Source: Thermoproteus sp.
GTDB lineage: Archaea > Thermoproteota > Thermoprotei > Thermoproteales > Thermoproteaceae
Direction of reading: 5' to 3'
DNA: 64,000 nucleotides
Assembly: GCA_038893495.1 (NCBI GenBank)
Contig: JAWARJ010000001.1
Coordinates: 1,911,824 to 1,975,823, forward strand
Below the pieces are notes generated by a model that saw only the letters and a list, made by a program, of their open reading frames with translations, had not been told where the DNA came from and did not search any database. Shown piece after piece: positions 54,231 through 62,533 of this stretch. Every line of letters starts with the position of its first letter. The stretch's first letter is position 1. The position numbers and the translations under genes were made by a program.

Positions 54231-56134
54231 AGGGCCCTTATCCTCTCGCCTACCTTAGGGATTATCGTAGTGATCTTATAGCGTATCTCTATCGAAGTAG
54301 CTAAGCTGACTATTTTAGAGGGCTCGCCATGTATTAAAACGACCTTACGGGGCCTCGGCTCTAAAGTCTCGACATACTTCATGAGCTCCCTCCTATCGCT
54401 ATGGCCCGAAAATCCAGGTATCGAGACTACGCCCATCCTCATGGACACCTTAGTCTCCCCCATGGAGATACTCCTCACTACGAAGTCCCGCTCGCCGTTG
54501 AGTATGCGCCTGCCCAAAGTGTTCTCTGCTTGGTACGAGACGAAGACCAGCTTGTTGGCGGGGTCTGGAGCCAAGTGGACGAAATAGTCCAATATGGGCC
54601 CTCCATTTAACATGCCGTGCGGGGCGATTATTACGCCCGGCCCCTCGTCTTGAGTTATACGGGCTATTTGATTTATTCTGTCTTCAATCCTCTTTGCCCT
54701 TTCGATTACCTCGATACTTCCCGACGAAGTGAAGGGATTGACGCCGCTATATATCTCGTCGGCAACCTCTTTATTTAAGAAATGCGGATACATCAAATAT
54801 GCATTTAATGTCTCTACAATCATACCATCTACATATATAGGTATCTTTTTTAAATTTCCTTTATTTATTTCTCTATTAAGTATATATAGAATTTCTTGAG
54901 CTCTGCCAGTGCTAAAAGCTGGAATCAACACCTTGCCTTTATTCTCTACGGTCTCAAGGATGGTCTTCACTAATGTGTTCTCGGCCTCTATTCTGGGCGG
55001 TTGTACGTCGTCCCGACCGCCGTATGTGGATTCCATAATCAACATTTCTACTCTCCTGAATTTATTCACAGCTCTATTTAGTAGATTCGTTTTTCCGAAC
55101 TTGAAGTCGCCCGTATATAATATGTTATAACGTCCATTACCTATATGTAGGTGAACCAAAGCGGAGCCTATCTCGTGCCCAGCGTCGTATAACGTCAACT
55201 TCACGTCGGGCGCTATGTCCGTAACCTCCTCATAGTCTAAAGTCACTACGTGATACATAAGGGTCTCTATGTCGCTTTTGCTGTATGGCGGAATTAAGCC
55301 TTCTCTTTCTTTCAGCTCTACGTAGTCGGTTAGGAGGATATACGCGAGGTACTTAGTGGGGTCTGTCATATAGATGGGCCCCTTATAGCCGTACTTGTAG
55401 AGATACGGCAGACAGCCCACGTGGTCCATATGCGCGTGGGATAACACCACTGCGTCCAGCGAGTCGAGATCTATTTCCTCCAACAACGGGAATTCCTCCT
55501 CGTATTGGGAGGGCTTAAGGCCACAGTCTAGGAGTATCCTGCTCTCTGTCGTGTCGACCAATATAGCGCTTCTCCCCACCTCCATGGAGGCGCCCAGGAA
55601 GGACACAGTTATGGGCCCCTCTTTAACTACAGGCTCGTGATGTATACGCATACCTAGTTCTCTCATCATCGCCATCCTCTTATCGAAGGCGTTGTGGTAT
55701 ATCGTCCTCACGTCTATTATGTCCTTAGATGGCAACCTCATCATGCTGGGGACCCCCATTTCTATTATGGCGCGCCACCCTGTAGATGAAAATATGTCCC
55801 GCGCCAACTTCTTGAAGTCCCTCTCAGGCACGGCCTTCGAGAGGTAGACATATACGTCGCCTACATCCTCGAAGTATATGCTCTCGATTAGGTCGGAGGC
55901 AAGAGACCTAATGGTCTTTTCGGCCTCTTTTTTAGGCAACCGCACCGATGCGTCGCTCCTAACTACAATCCGCTTTTTTAAGGTCTTTGCGAGTTCGGCG
56001 ACCTCCTCGACGCTTAAATTTGCCGGATTTTTTACATAAACGCAAATAGAAGGCCCCTCAACTTCTATTTTAGATACTTCAACACTAGATAAAATCTCTT
56101 TAATTTTAGATTCTAGGTCTAAAGAATGCGCCAC
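54227..56134 (-). CDS. aCPSF1, beta-CASP ribonuclease
   Basis: A 635-residue archaeal CPSF/FttA-type nuclease: N-terminal KH domains (about 1-145), metallo-beta-lactamase domain with H-A-H-M-D-H (about 234-239), D-C-G-L upstream, and the beta-CASP cap with S-T-Y-G-G and S-G-H-S-D-R motifs. In archaea this protein processes and terminates transcripts at U-rich sites. Convergent with eL37, overlapping by 4 nt, so it sits at a 3' end it may itself process. A/T-rich in-frame patch at 54780-54900. Confidence 0.94.
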   Translation of the reverse strand: MAHSLDLESKIKEILSSVEVSKIEVEGPSICVYVKNPANLSVEEVAELAKTLKKRIVVRSDASVRLPKKEAEKTIRSLASDLIESIYFEDVGDVYVYLSKAVPERDFKKLARDIFSSTGWRAIIEMGVPSMMRLPSKDIIDVRTIYHNAFDKRMAMMRELGMRIHHEPVVKEGPITVSFLGASMEVGRSAILVDTTESRILLDCGLKPSQYEEEFPLLEEIDLDSLDAVVLSHAHMDHVGCLPYLYKYGYKGPIYMTDPTKYLAYILLTDYVELKEREGLIPPYSKSDIETLMYHVVTLDYEEVTDIAPDVKLTLYDAGHEIGSALVHLHIGNGRYNILYTGDFKFGKTNLLNRAVNKFRRVEMLIMESTYGGRDDVQPPRIEAENTLVKTILETVENKGKVLIPAFSTGRAQEILYILNREINKGNLKKIPIYVDGMIVETLNAYLMYPHFLNKEVADEIYSGVNPFTSSGSIEVIERAKRIEDRINQIARITQDEGPGVIIAPHGMLNGGPILDYFVHLAPDPANKLVFVSYQAENTLGRRILNGERDFVVRSISMGETKVSMRMGVVSIPGFSGHSDRRELMKYVETLEPRPRKVVLIHGEPSKIVSLATSIEIRYKITTIIPKVGERIRAL

Positions 56135-56166
56135 GCCTCAAGTAGGACTATGCCTTATATATTTTT

Positions 56167-56766
56167 CTATTCGGCGACTACGACCCTCTGTCGGGCCGAG
56201 AGCACTCTCTTGAAGCCGTCTTTAGTTATCACGACTATGTCTATGCCCTCGCCGGAGCCCGGATCGTTGCGCATGGCGGCCCTCACGGCGTTTTCCGCCA
56301 ACTTGACGGCCTCGTCCACGCTGATGTCGTCCTTATACCCCACTTCAAGTACGCCCATGGCGTACGGCGATCCGCTCCCAGTTGATATATACCGCTCGGC
56401 GCTAAAACTGCCCAGCCAGTCTAACATATAGAGCTGAGGCCCCTCGTCGTCTACGCCGCCGAAAATAGAATGGACTATGTATATCATAGGCCTTGAATAG
56501 AATAGGAGTAGCGATGCGTAATTGACTAGAGTCCTGACCGGTATGGGCCTTCTATGTTCCGCCTTGTAGTCCCTAGCTAATACGGTCAATACATTAAGCA
56601 GGCCCTGTAGGTCCGCCACGCCGCCGCTCATGGTGGCGGCCACATGTTCGTCTATCTTCCAGATCTTTTCGCCCCGTTTATGAGCTATGTAGTACCCCGC
56701 GGTGACCCTCTTATCTGTGGCCAAGACCACGCCGTCGCGCGCCTTTATGCCCACAGTAGTTGTCAT
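56167..56766 (-). CDS. psmB: Proteasome beta subunit
   Basis: A 199-residue N-terminal-nucleophile beta subunit. M is followed directly by T-T-T-V-G-I, so the catalytic Thr1 is exposed by Met removal alone; no propeptide is present and no in-frame start lies upstream. D-K-R-V-T-A (Asp17/Lys33-type residues) and S-G-G-V-A-D match active subunits. It is 22 nt downstream of the FKBP gene, in a unit eS17-FKBP-psmB. Confidence 0.92.
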   Translation of the reverse strand: MTTTVGIKARDGVVLATDKRVTAGYYIAHKRGEKIWKIDEHVAATMSGGVADLQGLLNVLTVLARDYKAEHRRPIPVRTLVNYASLLLFYSRPMIYIVHSIFGGVDDEGPQLYMLDWLGSFSAERYISTGSGSPYAMGVLEVGYKDDISVDEAVKLAENAVRAAMRNDPGSGEGIDIVVITKDGFKRVLSARQRVVVAE

Positions 56767-56788
56767 ATACGCGCGTGGAGTCGCGTTT

Positions 56789-57484
56789 TTATTTCTTCAA
56801 CTCGACCTCCTCTGAGAAGTTTATCTTTTTCAACTCGCCAAATCTACTGCCTATATCGGACGCTACCTGCAACAAGATATTTCCTATCTTTTCATACAGT
56901 AGAACTTCGGCAGGCAGTTTGATCTGGGCCTCGCTACCGTCTTGAGAGAACACCACATTAATTTTGTCTGGAGATATCCTGGGCATATACTGCCTTATTA
57001 TATAAACGACTTTCTCCTCCTTGCTTGCCAGCTTCTTGACTATTTTACCTCTCACTATGAGGGTCTTCCCGGCCAGCGGATGGTTGAAATCCAGAGTGAC
57101 GCGTCCGCCCGATATAGAAATCACCCTAGCCCTATTGCCCTCTATCTCCACTACATCATCCACATGAGGCACTATGCCGTGTCTGTGGAACTCCCTTATC
57201 GAGAGTATCTTTATCTTATTGGGGTCCCTCTGGCCGTAGGCCTTTTCGGGCGGTATTTCGATCTCTACGTCCTTCCCCTCGTCGGCGTTTAGGAGAGCGT
57301 TCTCCAAGGGCTCCCACAATTTTGTCTCTCCCAGAATGATAAGCCTAGGCTCGTAAATCTCCTCAGGCTTGTATATCCCGGCCTCCTTCGCCACGGCCTC
57401 GCTCGTCGTCTCTACCACCTTGTTGTCGTCCTTGACTATAACGGTGTAATCGAAGAGTATATAATCTCCCTTGCTTAAAGTCAT
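56789..57484 (-). CDS. FKBP-type peptidyl-prolyl isomerase, SlyD-like
   Basis: A 231-residue archaeal long-type FKBP. Residues 1 to about 85 form the first FKBP half (L-F-D-Y-T-V-I-V and later L-I-L-G-E), interrupted by an insert-in-flap domain (about 85-135 with P-P-E-K-A-Y-G and F-N-H-P-L-A-G-K-T), then a C-terminal extension. It acts as chaperone and prolyl isomerase. The ATG overlaps the eS17 stop by 4 nt, and psmB follows 22 nt later. Confidence 0.9.
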   Translation of the reverse strand: MTLSKGDYILFDYTVIVKDDNKVVETTSEAVAKEAGIYKPEEIYEPRLIILGETKLWEPLENALLNADEGKDVEIEIPPEKAYGQRDPNKIKILSIREFHRHGIVPHVDDVVEIEGNRARVISISGGRVTLDFNHPLAGKTLIVRGKIVKKLASKEEKVVYIIRQYMPRISPDKINVVFSQDGSEAQIKLPAEVLLYEKIGNILLQVASDIGSRFGELKKINFSEEVELKK

Positions 57485-57708
57485 GGCGACGCCACGCCGA
57501 CCTCTTTTTGTTTCTGCGAGGCCTTCTTGGCCTTGACCATCCTCGTTATGTAGCCCGCTATTCTGTTCCTAACTCTTTTGCTCTGCACGTCGGCGAGCTC
57601 CGCCACGGCCTTCTTGTTGTCGTCGAAGTTTTCAGTAAATCTGTCGGGATATGCCTCCATTAGCTTTTCGGCCATGGACTTGATGTAACGAGGTTTAACT
57701 CTGCCCAT
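57481..57708 (-). CDS. rps17e: Small ribosomal subunit protein eS17
   Basis: Predicted 75-residue eS17: [13 protein letters not shown] at the start, [25 protein letters not shown]. The ATG at 57708 follows a TATA-like box by about 26 nt. A longer frame extends upstream but crosses the thermosome promoter and lacks similarity. Overlaps the FKBP start as ATGA. Confidence 0.93.
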   Translation of the reverse strand: MGRVKPRYIKSMAEKLMEAYPDRFTENFDDNKKAVAELADVQSKRVRNRIAGYITRMVKAKKASQKQKEVGVASP

Positions 57709-57816
57709 TGGAGGGCCACAAATACTGCCTAAAAATACTTTTGCGCTAGAGGCACTACGCCGACCTAAATCGTTGCGTCTAGAAAAGTTTTTATATACGC
57801 GAAATTCGTAAAACCC
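57709..57816. promoter_or_regulatory. Divergent promoter between eS17 and thermosome genes
   Basis: A 108-nt spacer. The rightward box TTTTTATATA (about 57788-57797), preceded by an A/G-rich BRE-like stretch, lies about 20-25 nt before the thermosome ATG (57817), giving a leaderless transcript. The leftward box near 57731-57741 lies about 26 nt before the eS17 ATG. No heat-shock-type inverted repeat was noticed. Confidence 0.6.
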
Positions 57817-59487
57817 ATGAGTTCCCAAACTGCCTACTTGACGCAAATAGGCGGAGTTCCGGTACTTATATTCAAGGAGGGCACCCAGAGGGCTTTCGGC
57901 AAGGAGGCGATGAGGCTGAATATAATGATAGCGAGGGCAGTCTCTGAGGTGTTACGCACCACGTTGGGCCCGAAGGGCATGGACAAGATGCTAATCGACA
58001 GCCTCGGCGATATAACTATAACCAACGACGGCGCCACGATATTGGACGAGATGGACGTACAGCACCCCATAGCGAAGTTGCTAGTCGAGATCGCGAAGAG
58101 CCAAGAGGAGGAGGCTGGCGATGGGACCACCACAGCGGTGGTGCTCGCAGGTGCCCTCCTAGACGAGGCCGAAAAGCTCCTCGAGAAGAACATACACCCG
58201 ACGGTGGTGGTCTCGGGCTTCAAGAAGGCCTTAGATGTGGCCGTAGAGACCCTCAGGAAGGTCGCAGTGCCCGTTAATAGAAACGACGCGGAGACCCTTA
58301 AGCGCATAGCGATCACCTCTATGGGCGGCAAGATATCCGAGACAGTGAAGGACTACTTCGCCGACCTGGCAGTAAAGGCCATATTGCAAATAGCGGAGCA
58401 GAGAGGCGACAGGTGGGTCGCCGATTTGGATAACGTACAGCTCGTTAAGAAGCACGGAGGCTCCCTATTGGACACCCAACTGGTCTACGGCATTGTGGTG
58501 GACAAGGAGGTGGTCCACCCGGCTATGCCTAAACGCGTGGTTAACGCCAAGATCGCTCTGCTCGACGCGCCTTTGGAGGTAGAAAAGCCCGAGATAGACG
58601 CGGAGATAAGGATAAACGACCCCACCCAGATGAGGGCGTTCCTAGAGGAGGAGGAGACCATATTGAAGGGTTACGTCGACAAGCTCAAGGCCGCCGGCGT
58701 GAACGTGGTCTTTACGACTAAGGGCATCGACGACATAGCTCAGTACTATCTGGCCAAGGCCGGAATTCTAGCCGTGAGGCGCGTCAAGCGGAGCGACATA
58801 GAGAAACTAGTGAGGGCCACCGGGGCCCGTTTGGTGACCAGCATAGAGGACCTATCGGAGGCCGATTTGGGCTTTGCCGGTCTAGTCGAGGAGCGCCGCG
58901 TCGGCGACGAGAAGATGGTCTTCGTGGAGCAGTGCAAGAACCCCAAGGCCGTCTCGATACTCATAAGGGGAGGCTTCGAGAGGCTAGTAGACGAGGCCGA
59001 GAGGAACCTTGACGACGCGCTCTCAGTTGTGGCCGACGTGGTCGAAGAGCCGTTCATACTGCCCGCCGGCGGCGCGCCGGAGATGGAGGCGGCCAAGGCC
59101 GTGAGGGCCTTCGCCACGAAGGTCGGCGGTAGGGAGCAATACGCCATAGAGGCCTTCGCCAATGCGTTGGAGGCAATACCGAAGGCTCTGGCCGAAAACG
59201 CCGGTTTAGATGCGGTGGATATACTCACCGAGTTGAGGCATAAACACGAGCTCGCGGACGGCTGGAAGTACGGCCTCGACGTATATCAGGGCAAGGTGGT
59301 GGACATGGTGTCGCTGGGCCTAATAGAGCCGCTGTCCGTTAAGGTAAACGCCTTCAAGGTCGCCGTCGAGGCGGCCTCGATGATCCTACGCATAGACGAG
59401 ATAATCGCCGCATCTAAGCTCGAGAAGGAGGAGAAGAAAGGCGAGGAGAAGAAGGAGGGCGGAGAAGGCGAGACTAAATTCGACTAA
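57817..59487 (+). CDS. Thermosome subunit (group II chaperonin)
   Basis: A 556-residue CCT/thermosome subunit. [18 protein letters not shown] (ATP-binding) and N-D-G-A-T-I-L equatorial motifs are present, and the C-terminus ends in a Gly/Glu/Lys-rich tail. It folds proteins in an eight- or nine-fold ring. The 3' end is 3 nt from the convergent membrane-protein gene. One subunit only is visible in the window; others may be elsewhere. Confidence 0.95.
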   Translation: MSSQTAYLTQIGGVPVLIFKEGTQRAFGKEAMRLNIMIARAVSEVLRTTLGPKGMDKMLIDSLGDITITNDGATILDEMDVQHPIAKLLVEIAKSQEEEAGDGTTTAVVLAGALLDEAEKLLEKNIHPTVVVSGFKKALDVAVETLRKVAVPVNRNDAETLKRIAITSMGGKISETVKDYFADLAVKAILQIAEQRGDRWVADLDNVQLVKKHGGSLLDTQLVYGIVVDKEVVHPAMPKRVVNAKIALLDAPLEVEKPEIDAEIRINDPTQMRAFLEEEETILKGYVDKLKAAGVNVVFTTKGIDDIAQYYLAKAGILAVRRVKRSDIEKLVRATGARLVTSIEDLSEADLGFAGLVEERRVGDEKMVFVEQCKNPKAVSILIRGGFERLVDEAERNLDDALSVVADVVEEPFILPAGGAPEMEAAKAVRAFATKVGGREQYAIEAFANALEAIPKALAENAGLDAVDILTELRHKHELADGWKYGLDVYQGKVVDMVSLGLIEPLSVKVNAFKVAVEAASMILRIDEIIAASKLEKEEKKGEEKKEGGEGETKFD

Positions 59488-59490
59488 TTT

Positions 59491-60051
59491 TTATAGACGG
59501 TCTACACGATATAAAAGAACTATAGAAATTACTGCAAACATTATTTTTATCGATAGAGGGGCTGGCAATACTATAATCAATATAATATTGGCTGTTATGC
59601 CCGCAATAGACGATATGCGGATTTTTGACTTGACTGAGGATATTAAGCTCCTATACATATCCAAGGAGGCCTTTAGTCTCCTCTCCTCGGCCTCCTCTAG
59701 TTCCGTCAAGACTCTTATGTTCTCCTTCTCTAAGGTCTTAATGTGATCCAGGCCCCCCGGCGAGAACTGGTCCTCTACGGTGTTAGAGTATTCCCTAAAC
59801 TCCTTGAGGTCCAATGCCCTCCTCAACAACGCGTTTAGCTTGGCCTCGAGCCTCCTCCGGCTTACCTCTAACAACACGAAATAGGCTAAGTAAGAAAATA
59901 GTGAGAGGTACAGCAAGGCGCTAGATGTAAATAAGGAGAGCCCTGCAGTCAATATGCCCAGAAGCATGAAGGCGCCGTTGGTAATAATATATCTATTATA
60001 TTCTCTGTCTATTATCTTTCTTATTTTTATGTTAATAATTTCATCCAACAT
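59491..60051 (-). CDS. Membrane protein with coiled-coil loop, secretion-ATPase operon
   Basis: A 186-residue protein with about four hydrophobic helices: two near residues 28-70 and two near 145-185, separated by a Glu/Lys/Leu-rich cytosolic coiled-coil loop (about 70-140). It could be the membrane partner of the upstream ATPase, in place of a GspF/TadB-type platform protein, but I see no clear T2SSF signature. The start overlaps the ATPase stop by 11 nt. Unrecognised. Confidence 0.65.
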   Translation of the reverse strand: MLDEIINIKIRKIIDREYNRYIITNGAFMLLGILTAGLSLFTSSALLYLSLFSYLAYFVLLEVSRRRLEAKLNALLRRALDLKEFREYSNTVEDQFSPGGLDHIKTLEKENIRVLTELEEAEERRLKASLDMYRSLISSVKSKIRISSIAGITANIILIIVLPAPLSIKIMFAVISIVLLYRVDRL

Positions 60052-61072
60052 AAATCTCTTCTATTTTTCTTATAATTTTATTTGAATATATTTTACTTAG
60101 TTGTATTATAACGAGATTTTTAACGGATATGCCGGCCTCCTCCAGTCTCCTCTTAGCGCCCTCCAGGCTTGTGGCGTGCATGGTGCCTAGAGTCTGTAGC
60201 CCTATTTCCTGCGCTGTTTTGTAGGCTTGGAAGTGTTCGGGATACTGTAATTCCCCTATGATAAACAAATCTATATTTCTATTCATTGAGGTAAATATCT
60301 CCTTTATTTTATTTGTAGAAGAAATTTTTATTTGATTGAAGTGAGGCAAATCTAAAAACTCATCGGCTTCATCTATATAAACTCTTTGCAACCAATAAGG
60401 CATCTCTAAATCCACTGCCTGTAGTAAAGTCGTCTTGCCGCTGCCGGGAGGCCCCGATACTATTAAGTTCTTGCCTCCCCTCACGACCTCCCTAAGCACG
60501 ACCTCGGCCTCGCGCTCGCCCATGAAGCCGTCCCGTACTAGGTCCTTTAGGGTAGAAGCTCTGCGGTGCACCCTAATATACACATGAGGAGACGATACGA
60601 CTGGCGGGAGATCCACCGAAATTCTAAGCCTCAGAGGGCCTAGCTTCAAGCCGTAGCGAAACGACGGATTCGCCCTAAGTAGCTTCAAGCCCTTAGCCCT
60701 TGCAAAGACCAGAAATTTCTCGACCAACGCACTCGATGTATATACATTTGTTATTTTTTTACCATATTTATTTGTTATATAAACATATTTATTTGGTATC
60801 AAAATGATATCCTCTATATCATCATCTATAAGAAAATTGAAGAGATCCTCCAATCCCAAAGATTTGAGGAGGTAATAGACGGCGTGCCTTTTGGATCTAA
60901 GCGCCTTGTAGTAAAGCCTATACCTCAAATCTATAGTGGAGTCCAAATCCCTAGAATACACCCTACCTATAACCTTCAGAACGAAGTCCCCCCTGGCGAA
61001 TAGCGGATCTTTATCGCTAATATGGTCTAGCTCTAGAAGTCTGACTAAACTCCTTAACGCAGATCCTTGCAT
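60041..61072 (-). CDS. Type II/IV secretion-system ATPase (PilT/VirB11/TadA superfamily)
   Basis: A 343-residue secretion/filament ATPase. The N-terminal domain has D-I-E-D-I-I-L-I-P and V-Y-I-T-N-K-Y-G-K; the core has Walker A G-P-P-G-S-G-K-T-T (about 207-215), an Asp box, Walker B-type D-L-F-I-I-G-E-L-Q (Gln where Arg is usual) and T-M-H-A-T-S-L-E-G-A-K-R-R-L. Energises a pilus, secretion or DNA-transport machine. It overlaps the mini-TFB gene by 19 nt and the membrane-protein gene by 11 nt, so one operon. Confidence 0.85.
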   Translation of the reverse strand: MQGSALRSLVRLLELDHISDKDPLFARGDFVLKVIGRVYSRDLDSTIDLRYRLYYKALRSKRHAVYYLLKSLGLEDLFNFLIDDDIEDIILIPNKYVYITNKYGKKITNVYTSSALVEKFLVFARAKGLKLLRANPSFRYGLKLGPLRLRISVDLPPVVSSPHVYIRVHRRASTLKDLVRDGFMGEREAEVVLREVVRGGKNLIVSGPPGSGKTTLLQAVDLEMPYWLQRVYIDEADEFLDLPHFNQIKISSTNKIKEIFTSMNRNIDLFIIGELQYPEHFQAYKTAQEIGLQTLGTMHATSLEGAKRRLEEAGISVKNLVIIQLSKIYSNKIIRKIEEIYVG

Positions 61073-61542
61073 ATCCTCCTCAAAAACGTGGCGGCGTCCC
61101 TTACGCTCAATTTACTTACGCCCAGTCTCTTAGCTATGGCGTCCTTATCATATATCAGCCTACGCCTATTAGACACCAAGTAGAATATAGCCGCGGCGAG
61201 CACCCTCGGGTTTTTCCCTTGTATTTTCCGCCTATCTATAGACTCTACGACCTTAAAGGCCTCTAAAAGGACTTCTTTAGGCGCCTCTAAATCTTTAGAT
61301 AGAGTCTCTATATATCTCTTTATTTTTTCCTTTTGATTTACTCCAACGGGGGTCGATGTGACCTCTTTATTTAATTCATATAGTAGTATTTTTATTGACA
61401 ACTTCTTGACGGCGCTGTCGTATAGAGGAAGTTTGGCGCGGGGCACATATAGGACAGGGCCCAAGACGCTACCACAATCGGCACATACATATTCGCCACT
61501 AGATACAACAACCCTCCTAGAGCCGCAATAAGGACAATTCAT
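61054..61542 (-). CDS. Short TFB-like protein (zinc ribbon plus a single cyclin repeat)
   Basis: A 162-residue protein, about half the size of normal TFB. Residues 3-23 form the TFB-type zinc ribbon (C-P-Y-C-G and C-A-D-C-G), a short B-reader-like linker follows, and residues about 68-162 make one cyclin fold with A-A-A-I-F-Y-L-V-S and a helix-turn-helix (K-D-A-I-A-K-R-L-G-V-S-K). The second cyclin repeat is missing and the frame is intact, so this is unlikely to be a pseudogene. As first gene of the ATPase operon it may regulate it or act as an alternative factor. Confidence 0.75.
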   Translation of the reverse strand: MNCPYCGSRRVVVSSGEYVCADCGSVLGPVLYVPRAKLPLYDSAVKKLSIKILLYELNKEVTSTPVGVNQKEKIKRYIETLSKDLEAPKEVLLEAFKVVESIDRRKIQGKNPRVLAAAIFYLVSNRRRLIYDKDAIAKRLGVSKLSVRDAATFLRRICKDLR

Positions 61543-61607
61543 GCGGTCTAGATGTATTCAGGGAATAAGCTTATTACATATTGGAGAGGAGTAGAGTGGG
61601 GGAGTAG

Positions 61608-61940
61608 TTAAGAAGTAAGCTTTAACCCAATATATATTTTGTCACCTACATTAAATGGCAAATCTATTTTAATTTTAAATATGAGACCACCAATAGATAT
61701 ATATGATATATTATTATTTTTGTAGTATAATATACCCCACATATAAATATCATATTTATTTTTATAATCATCATCTTTATTTTTATCTATATTAACTAAA
61801 ATACTACTATTTTTATTTATACTTATATTTAACATATCTAGTGGGAGTTCTAACTCAGCCTCGGCATCGCCCTCCATAAGGAGCCTCTTTAGCGGCCTCT
61901 CTAGATCGACTACGTCCCTAACTACTTCTTTTAACAGCAT
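61608..61940 (-). CDS. Probable RNA polymerase subunit Rpo8 (RpoG/Rpb8 homologue)
   Basis: A 110-residue protein. The C-terminal half reads D-I-Y-M-W-G-I-L-Y-Y then S-Y-I-S-I-G-G-L-I-F-K-I, matching the Y-x-M-x-G-x-x-Y and S-x-G-G-L-L core of Rpb8/RpoG, and ends in a V-G-D-K-I-Y-I strand. RpoG is a crenarchaeal RNA polymerase subunit. The first half is GC-coded and the second half strongly A/T-coded. Assignment is by pattern, not search; the N-terminus is poorly conserved. Confidence 0.6.
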   Translation of the reverse strand: MLLKEVVRDVVDLERPLKRLLMEGDAEAELELPLDMLNISINKNSSILVNIDKNKDDDYKNKYDIYMWGILYYKNNNISYISIGGLIFKIKIDLPFNVGDKIYIGLKLTS

Positions 61941-62104
61941 GATGCGTTCAAATTCGCCGAAAATATAAAGTTTTTAATGTCTTTTTCTCAATATTTCTTT
62001 GTTAAAAATACAATAAATATAAAAGTTATTAAAATGAAGTTATTTATATGAAATAGAATGAACTATAAGAATAAAAGCTTTAAAGGCTGTAGATCGAATA
62101 ACAT

Positions 62105-62533
62105 ATGTCGGTGTTGGCTGAAGCCAACAAGAGATTTGTCGCCGAGATAAATAATCTATTAGGCAAAGAGGTAATAGTAGGACTCTCCAACGGAGATGAA
62201 TATAAAGGAACTCTCCATGCGATCGACAGCCAGCTAAATATAATATTGCTAAATGTTACAACAAAATCTGGGAATAAATATACTAAATCTATTTTGATCT
62301 CTAGGTATATCATATATATAAATGCTGTGGAGAAAGAAATAGATCTAAGAGGCTTCGCCAAATACGCCGAGAAGTACTTCCCCGGAATGGTGAGGTATGT
62401 AGAGGAATCCAACGTAGTGCTCATAAGCGATAAGGTGAGGGTGAGCGAAATAGGCATAGAGGGGTCGGGCCCGCTTGCCGAGAGGGTTAAACAGATATAT
62501 GAAGAATTTATGAGGAGGCAACGCTCCGAATGA
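62105..62533 (+). CDS. Sm-like archaeal protein SmAP3 (Lsm with C-terminal domain)
   Basis: A 142-residue Lsm protein. Residues about 10-75 are the Sm domain (V-I-V-G-L-S-N-G-D-E-Y-K-G, I-D-S-Q-L-N-I-I-L), with an A/T-coded second motif, and residues about 80-142 form the extra C-terminal domain typical of Pyrobaculum SmAP3. The C-terminal R-R-Q-R-S-E is basic. The stop overlaps the tgtA start as ATGA. Confidence 0.88.
   Translation: MSVLAEANKRFVAEINNLLGKEVIVGLSNGDEYKGTLHAIDSQLNIILLNVTTKSGNKYTKSILISRYIIYINAVEKEIDLRGFAKYAEKYFPGMVRYVEESNVVLISDKVRVSEIGIEGSGPLAERVKQIYEEFMRRQRSE

Noticed and set aside
57709-57846. Upstream extension of eS17
   Set aside because: It would start inside the thermosome gene and promoter and does not match eS17, which begins at the ATG 57708.
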